Assembly (NCBI GenBank): GCA_009692265.1
Contig: SHZM01000025.1
Location: 1-44,899 of the forward strand
DNA: 44,899 nt
Origin: Gammaproteobacteria bacterium
GTDB taxonomy: Bacteria; Pseudomonadota; Gammaproteobacteria; Ga0077536
Direction: 5' to 3'
Shown here: piece by piece, positions 39,968 through 44,899 of the stretch
Layout: each line of letters starts with the position of its first letter
How positions within the stretch are numbered: the first letter of the stretch is position 1
The notes under the pieces: model-generated
What the model was told of the DNA's origin: nothing
Database searches by the model: none
The model's input: only the letters and a program-made list of their open reading frames with translations
Translations under genes and position numbers: made by a program

Positions 39968-40831
39968 TTAATCAGAGTATCCCGGTGCCTGATAGCCCGT
40001 GAGCCGTGCCAACTTTTCGATAGATAGCAAGGTCGGATAGAGCCTCTCCGCAACAATCCAGGTCGGATACCCCGTAATGTTGTGCGCTAGACAGTCGGTC
40101 GCTTGTGGTGCCCGTGGTCCATTCGGCGAACATTCAACATAGGGTAAAAACTTGGCGGCAGCGCCGAATAGCACTTTTTGTTGCTGACAATGAGGACACC
40201 AGGAAGCACCGAAAAACTTCGCGTCAGACGCCTCCAAATGTCGCGCCAGCCCTTTTAGATAAGGATCTTCTGGGCCGCTAAAGACTCGCTCAAGGCCAGC
40301 GTGCTGATGGTGCATAAGCGCAGCGACTGCGAGCGCCAGCACGCACCCAAGCGCCGCGCTCCATACGCCGGTACGAATTCCACACCGCCATAGTGCCAGG
40401 CCCGCAAGGATCCCGAGCAACCCGAGAGAGACCAGGCAATACGGGCACAGAACGCCCAATTCCCGCCACGTCACGAGCCCTAGGTAGAGGCTGATTCCAA
40501 AGCCTGTGCCGCTCACGAGTAATATTAACTGCGGCCTCTGCGCGGCGGCTTTTCCGTAGATCGCGACAACCAGGATTGCGGCGTACATCACGGCACCAAT
40601 TCCGGCAAGGGGTAACCCGAAAAAGGTCGACCACCTGCTTCGTTGCACCAAATCGCAACCGCCTCCTACCGGGCAGCCTAATAGATCACCTTCGCCCCGC
40701 CCCAAAAGCAGATAAAGCGTTAATAGGAGACCCGCGCAAGCTAGCGCCGCAGCGCTCCAGTCGGGCCTAGGGGCAACCGCCAGAGCGCTATTTCGCGAGA
40801 GTGATTTAGGCTTGGGATGAGTTTTCGGCAT
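39968..40831 (-). CDS. VKOR-thioredoxin fusion, disulfide-bond formation
   Basis: An inner-membrane vitamin-K-epoxide-reductase-like protein that passes electrons from thiols to quinone, fused to a thioredoxin domain. The VKOR part (about 24-170, four to five helices) has cysteines 53 and 59 and the CPYC pair 129-132. The C-terminal domain has the redox pair WCPHC (cysteines 212 and 215). Such fusions replace DsbB-DsbA or work beside them. Length 287. No dsb genes are in the window. Confidence 0.92.
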   Translation of the reverse strand: MPKTHPKPKSLSRNSALAVAPRPDWSAAALACAGLLLTLYLLLGRGEGDLLGCPVGGGCDLVQRSRWSTFFGLPLAGIGAVMYAAILVVAIYGKAAAQRPQLILLVSGTGFGISLYLGLVTWRELGVLCPYCLVSLGLLGILAGLALWRCGIRTGVWSAALGCVLALAVAALMHHQHAGLERVFSGPEDPYLKGLARHLEASDAKFFGASWCPHCQQQKVLFGAAAKFLPYVECSPNGPRAPQATDCLAHNITGYPTWIVAERLYPTLLSIEKLARLTGYQAPGYSD

Positions 40832-40958
40832 CTGGCAATGGTCGGGCTGAATAACGCGAAACCCAGGTATACCAATAAACTATGCTATCGGTCACCATTG
40901 GCGTTCAACCTGAAAGGTCACCGATCACCTAACAGCGTGATTATTAAGTGAGGTGCAC

Positions 40959-41948
40959 GTGCCGACGCTTGAGGAAATTGCTGCTCAAATCCATGCCGAG
41001 TCAGTCGGCACGGGCGGCATCACCATCATCGGCCTCTGCGGTCTCTCCGATGATTTACCAGAACACTTATCGTTTATCACCAAGCCAGGGCAACGCGCTG
41101 CGGCGCAGCAGTCTCAAATACCAGCGTTTATCACCCCACCAGGGATAGGTATCGAAAATAAACTCTGTCTCAGCCATCCCGATCCTGAATTAGCAATTGT
41201 CCTGGCCGCGCGCTTGTTTGAAACCGCCAGGCTTACCTACGACGAGCCCGCCTCAATTCACCCAAGCGCCTGTGTGCATCCAAGTGCAATGCTAGGCGAC
41301 GGCGTCTCGGTAGGACCTTATGTCGTGATCGGGAAGGACGTGCAGATCGGGGCGAATACAGTCTTGTTCCCAAGCGTTGTCGTGATGGATCGGGTAAAGA
41401 TCGGCGCCGCGTGCCTGCTCTACCCGCATGTCGTCATTCGGGAAGACTGCATAGTGGGGGATCGCGTGATCCTACAGCCGGGCGTGAGTATTGGCGGCGA
41501 TGGTTACGGCTTCGTCCAACGTGAAGGTAAGCACGTAAAGATCCCGCAACTTGGCAACGTGATTTTGGAAGACGATGTCGAGGTCGGCGCCAATACAACC
41601 ATCGATCGGGGTCGGTTCAGCGCAACCCGCATTGGTCGCGGAACAAAAATTGACAACCTTGTGATGCTCGCGCACAACGTGCAAGTTGGCACTGAGTGCT
41701 TGATCGTCGCGCAAACCGGGATTTCCGGGAGCACGATTTTGGGCGATCGGGTCACGCTCGCCGGTCAGGTTGGTGTCACGGGACATTTGAAGATCTGTAG
41801 TGACGTAACCGTACTCGGAAAGTCGGTGGTGGCCAAGGATGTGCTACATCCGGGAACCTACGCAGGCATTCCGATCCGCACGGCTGAGCGCTGGCGTAAG
41901 GCTATGGCTAAGCTTTATGCCGCCGCGCGCGAACCGGACCAAGAATAG
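40959..41948 (+). CDS. LpxD-like UDP-3-O-acylglucosamine N-acyltransferase
   Basis: A left-handed beta-helix acyltransferase that adds the N-linked acyl chain in lipid A synthesis. The N-terminal uridine-binding domain (about 1-95) is followed by hexapeptide repeats from about 100 to 290; the catalytic histidine is in [12 protein letters not shown]. Length 329. I start at the second GTG (40959), which has GAGG upstream; a GTG at 40953 is also in frame. The gene stands alone, not in the usual bamA-lpxD-fabZ-lpxA cluster, so it may be a second copy. Confidence 0.88.
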   Translation: MPTLEEIAAQIHAESVGTGGITIIGLCGLSDDLPEHLSFITKPGQRAAAQQSQIPAFITPPGIGIENKLCLSHPDPELAIVLAARLFETARLTYDEPASIHPSACVHPSAMLGDGVSVGPYVVIGKDVQIGANTVLFPSVVVMDRVKIGAACLLYPHVVIREDCIVGDRVILQPGVSIGGDGYGFVQREGKHVKIPQLGNVILEDDVEVGANTTIDRGRFSATRIGRGTKIDNLVMLAHNVQVGTECLIVAQTGISGSTILGDRVTLAGQVGVTGHLKICSDVTVLGKSVVAKDVLHPGTYAGIPIRTAERWRKAMAKLYAAAREPDQE

Positions 41949-41981
41949 GCCCGCTTCGGACTAATTCTTTCGTCGCCGAAT

Positions 41982-42917
41982 CTAAGCGTGCGTGGCAAGT
42001 ACTGGTGGAAACACGGTGGCGCGACTCAGCGCGGCGGGCAGCGATGCCGCTAGTGGCCCCTCAAGCCACTTAGTCGTGGCAATAACAGCAGGCAATGAGT
42101 ACGTGGTTTCAAATCCCGAATTCTGTAATAGATAAAGCAGATCCTCAGTCCCAACATTGCCTGTAGCCCCCGGCGCGAACGGACACCCCCCGAGACCGCC
42201 ACAACTGGCATCAAAGGCCCGCACACCCGCATTTAGCGCCGCATAGATATTCGCAATCGCGGTGTTTCTCGTGTTATGGAAATGCATCCGAAACGGCAGC
42301 GATCCGCATAGCGGCTTTACTTGTTCGAGTAACCCGGCGACTTGGGTCGGAACGGCGACCCCTATCGAATCCGCGAGCGCGAGTTCATCAATGCCAAAGT
42401 CCAGTAGGCGGCGCACCAGCTCGGTCACCGTCGCCGGTGGAACCCGTCCCTCATAAGGGCACCCGAACGACGCCGCGATCGTGACCCCGCATTTAATTCC
42501 CGCGTTCCGCGCTTCTCGCGCAATTGTGGCAACACTGTCCATGATGACGGCTACGGACATCCCTTGATTGCGCTGAGAGAACGACTCCGTCGCGACTACC
42601 ACTGAGTTAATCTCTTTTAGGCCGAGCGCCGCCGCGCGCTCGAATCCTCGCGTATTGAGCACAAGCCCAATGTATTGTAGGTCGGGTCGCCGCGGCAGGC
42701 TGCGAATTACTTCGTCGGCGTCAGCCATCTGCGGCACACGCTTGGGATTCACGAAGCTTACGACTTCGAGTCGCTTCGCGCCGGCGTCAATTAAGCGCTC
42801 GATAAACGCAAGCTTGGTTGCCGTATCGAACAATTTCGGCTGACTTTGCAGCCCGTCCCGAGGTCCGACTTCGACGATCTCGACGAACTCTGTGACCTTG
42901 GCTCGCAAAAGTGTCAT
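41982..42917 (-). CDS. mvaB: hydroxymethylglutaryl-CoA lyase
   Basis: Cleaves HMG-CoA to acetyl-CoA and acetoacetate in leucine breakdown. EVGPRDGLQSQPK binds the metal and substrate, and GLGGCPFAPGATGNVGTED is the signature with the reactive cysteine. Length 311 is normal. The usual partners (isovaleryl-CoA dehydrogenase, methylcrotonyl-CoA carboxylase) are not in the window. It diverges from the glutathione reductase gene. Confidence 0.95.
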   Translation of the reverse strand: MTLLRAKVTEFVEIVEVGPRDGLQSQPKLFDTATKLAFIERLIDAGAKRLEVVSFVNPKRVPQMADADEVIRSLPRRPDLQYIGLVLNTRGFERAAALGLKEINSVVVATESFSQRNQGMSVAVIMDSVATIAREARNAGIKCGVTIAASFGCPYEGRVPPATVTELVRRLLDFGIDELALADSIGVAVPTQVAGLLEQVKPLCGSLPFRMHFHNTRNTAIANIYAALNAGVRAFDASCGGLGGCPFAPGATGNVGTEDLLYLLQNSGFETTYSLPAVIATTKWLEGPLAASLPAALSRATVFPPVLATHA

Positions 42918-43052
42918 TACGCCCCCTGCACCGGTTGGTCAAATTTCGGTACATTGTAACCACCCGTCTGGGTACCAGCACTCACTGCCCGCATCATTTC
43001 GTTTGATCGATCGCTTCATTCGTGTCTCACGGCGGCGGACAAAGGAACTCTT

Positions 43053-44408
43053 ATGAACCAAGACTTTGATTACGATTTATTTGTCATCGGTGCGGGCTCA
43101 GGTGGGGTACGCGCAGCCCGCATAGCGGCTGGTTTTGGTGCGCGCGTCGGGATCGCCGAAGAACGCTATTTCGGTGGGACCTGCGTAAATGTCGGCTGCA
43201 TCCCGAAAAAGCTTTTTGTGTACGGATCAAGGGTTTTGCACGACCATCGCGTCGCCGCGGGCTATGGCTGGCACGGCCCGGCTCCGAGCTTGAATTGGGC
43301 CGAGTTCATCGCCAACAAAAATACCGAAATTGCCCGCTTAAACGGTGTCTATCGTCGAACTTTGGCGAATGCGGGTTGTGAGATTTTCGAATCCCGGGCC
43401 AGCATCGTCGACCTTCATACCATTGAGTTGGGTGACCGCCGGATTTCCGCGCGTCACGTTTTGATTGCGACTGGCGGATGGCCTTATATCCCCGCAATTC
43501 CCGGCGGAGAACTCGCGATCACTTCAAACGACGTGTTTCATTTACCTGAATTACCTAAACGCATAGTCATTGTCGGCGGTGGGTATATCGCGGTGGAGTT
43601 CGCAGGGGTTTTTGCCGGTTTCGGCTGCGAAGTCGCGCAGATCTATCGAGGAGATCTCTTTATGCGCGGATTCGATACCGAAATCCGGGAGTTTCTAGCG
43701 ACGCAAATGCGAGAGAAAAGTATCGACTTACGCTTTAATGCTGATGTCGCAGAGATAACTCGTACTGCAAACGGGATGAACGTGCGCTTGAACGACGGCA
43801 GCCAACTAGGCTGTGATTGCGTCATCTATGCCACGGGGCGTCGACCAAACAGCGCAGGTCTTGGCCTCGCCGACTGCGGCATTCACCTTGCTGAAAGCGG
43901 CGCGATCAAGGTCGATAACGAGTACCGCACCACCGTGCCTTCCATTTACGCAATCGGTGATGTCACCGATCGGGTAAATTTGACCCCTGTCGCGTTAGCG
44001 GAAGGGATGGTGGTTGCGCGTCGCCTGTTCGGGCAGCGTGAAACGACTGTCGCCTACGAATACATACCGACCGCCGTATTCAGTCAACCGCCGATCGGCA
44101 CCGTCGGGTTTACAGAAGAAGATGCGCGTCACCAATTCGGTGAGATCAGTGTTTTCACTTCAAATTTCACCCCGTTGCGCTACACCGTAAGCGCCGAAAA
44201 AGAACGAGCTTTAATGAAGCTGGTAGTCGTTAAGGCGACTGATCAGGTCGTTGGTGTCCATATGTGCGGTGAAGATGCCGGCGAAATTACCCAGGGATTT
44301 GCGGTGGCGTTGCGCGCCGGTGCCACCAAGCAACTATTCGATTCGACGATCGGTATTCATCCCACGGCAGCGGAGGAATTTGTGACGATGCGCGAACCAA
44401 CTCGTTGA
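43053..44408 (+). CDS. gor: glutathione-disulfide reductase
   Basis: An FAD/NADPH enzyme keeping glutathione reduced. The FAD fold starts at GAGSGGVRAARIAA, the redox pair is cysteines 44 and 49 in GGTCVNVGCIPKK, the NADPH fold has VGGGYIAVEFAG, and the C-terminal GIHPTAAEEFV carries the active histidine and glutamate. Length 451 is normal. AAAGGA lies seven bases before the ATG. Confidence 0.96.
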   Translation: MNQDFDYDLFVIGAGSGGVRAARIAAGFGARVGIAEERYFGGTCVNVGCIPKKLFVYGSRVLHDHRVAAGYGWHGPAPSLNWAEFIANKNTEIARLNGVYRRTLANAGCEIFESRASIVDLHTIELGDRRISARHVLIATGGWPYIPAIPGGELAITSNDVFHLPELPKRIVIVGGGYIAVEFAGVFAGFGCEVAQIYRGDLFMRGFDTEIREFLATQMREKSIDLRFNADVAEITRTANGMNVRLNDGSQLGCDCVIYATGRRPNSAGLGLADCGIHLAESGAIKVDNEYRTTVPSIYAIGDVTDRVNLTPVALAEGMVVARRLFGQRETTVAYEYIPTAVFSQPPIGTVGFTEEDARHQFGEISVFTSNFTPLRYTVSAEKERALMKLVVVKATDQVVGVHMCGEDAGEITQGFAVALRAGATKQLFDSTIGIHPTAAEEFVTMREPTR

Positions 44409-44424
44409 ATGCGTGGGAGAGCAC

Positions 44425-44770
44425 CTAGTGGCGATTGCAGCGAGTTGAGAGGAGCTTGGAGTTGAGCGGAAACTCAAGGCCATCCAAGGTTGCTCGACTT
44501 CCACAAAACGGAATGTAGCGGGTTCCGTCGACAATGACCCGCAGCGTTAGCTTATCGCTCACCTGCGAAATTAAAAGACAGGTCCCAGGTTCGTAATCCA
44601 GACAATACTTAAGGCTGTTATCGATAACTTGCGCAACGCCATCGGCGTGACAAACGTGCTGGTTGTCTTGGTAACTGTGAACGATTACGCGCGCATCGGA
44701 GTCGGAAATTTTCTCGATTACCATCCGATCCTTGAAAGTGACAGGGCATTGAGAGCTGGCCCCGAGATTC
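44425..44770 (-). pseudogene. truncated gene for a cysteine-rich, probably secreted protein
   Basis: The open frame continues to 44868, but the part beyond about 44770 lies inside the end of an insertion sequence, so only about 114 C-terminal codons are original. Cysteines occur in SSQCP, HVCHADG, KYCLDY, PGTCLL, PFCGS and STRCNRH, a pattern typical of disulfide-bonded periplasmic proteins. The signal sequence would be in the lost part. I do not recognise the family. It is convergent with gor. Confidence 0.5.
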
Positions 44771-44899
44771 TGCACAGTGAGATAAGTGGATTTTCTGCCC
44801 GATGAGGCGATGATACGCCTCGATTTAGGAGCAGAACATGAGCCTGAGAACTCGCCGGAACCACTCACCGGCCTTCAAAGCGAAAGTGGCGCTAGCCGC
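44771..44899 (+). mobile_element. left end of an IS3-family insertion sequence, cut by the window edge
   Basis: The end sequence TGCACAGTGAGATAAGTGG looks like the left inverted repeat of this family. A leader with a GAGGCG-CGCCTC hairpin (44804-44821) and AGGAG follows before the transposase OrfA start. The right end lies outside the window, so the exact inverted repeat and any target duplication cannot be checked. Confidence 0.65.
44838..44899 (+). CDS. IS3-family transposase OrfA, 5' end
   Basis: The first 20 codons, reading SLRTRRNHSPAFKAKVALA, match the typical beginning of the helix-turn-helix OrfA of IS3-type elements, in which OrfA and OrfB are joined by programmed frameshifting. AGGAG lies six bases before the ATG. 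The gene runs off the right edge. Confidence 0.8.
   Translation, partial: MSLRTRRNHSPAFKAKVALA

Noticed and set aside
41949..41981. A terminator between the LpxD-like gene and HMG-CoA lyase
   Set aside because: TTCGG and CCGAA pair only over five bases with an 18-base loop and no T run.
44425..44868. A complete 147-residue protein
   Set aside because: Its first 33 codons are the reverse strand of an IS3-family end, so the full frame is a hybrid and not a native gene.
1..44899. CRISPR array, rRNA, phage or toxin-antitoxin genes
   Set aside because: No regularly spaced repeats, rRNA stretches or typical gene pairs were seen.

Overview
The window is a chromosomal segment of a Gram-negative proteobacterium, most likely a deep-branching gammaproteobacterium; Betaproteobacteria are not excluded. 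The grounds are the order tpiA-secG-tRNA-Leu(GAG)-nuoABCDEFGHIJKLMN with separate nuoC and nuoD, the scpA-scpB-rluB and clpS-clpA pairs, a two-domain ArgA of E. coli length, and an LpxD-type lipid A acyltransferase. Most of the window is core metabolism, with small accessory or decaying patches.

Layout. 1-2400 is a decaying edge: a gene tail, a catabolic acetolactate synthase with a C-terminal frameshift, and a broken flavin monooxygenase. 2397-3677 encodes a Ser/Thr kinase fused to a cyclic-nucleotide-binding domain. 3808-5852 (+) carries a Sco1/PCu(A)C copper-delivery pair and phosphatidylserine decarboxylase. 5877-20487 (-) is a complete 14-gene NADH:quinone oxidoreductase operon, preceded by tRNA-Leu(GAG), secG and tpiA. 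22227-27137 (-) continues upstream with rluB, scpB, scpA, trpS, an M50 protease and a Sua5/YrdC protein.

27195-30292 (+) is a tight operon of yciB/ispZ, yciI, bolA, a solitary DNA methyltransferase and dapE, closed by a strong terminator. Isocitrate lyase (-) follows, then a mostly empty stretch of about 550 bases, then clpS-clpA and a MaoC-like hydratase (+). A possible miniature repeat lies before argA (-). ilvD (+) diverges from argA. 38804-40831 (-) encodes a lytic transglycosylase, PgpA and a VKOR-thioredoxin fusion. An LpxD-like acyltransferase (+), an HMG-CoA lyase (-) and glutathione reductase (+) follow. At the right edge an IS3-family element enters and has cut off the 5' part of a cysteine-rich, probably secreted protein gene.

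Functional links. Complex I, Sco1/PCu(A)C and quinone chemistry point to aerobic respiration with a copper-containing terminal oxidase. Isocitrate lyase, HMG-CoA lyase and the MaoC hydratase suggest growth on acetate, fatty acids or leucine. The VKOR fusion and glutathione reductase handle envelope and cytoplasmic thiols. I found no CRISPR array, rRNA or complete mobile element. The best candidates for something unusual are the kinase-cNMP fusion, the orphan methylase coupled into bolA-dapE, and the repeat-like element beside argA; none of them amounts to a demonstrated new system.
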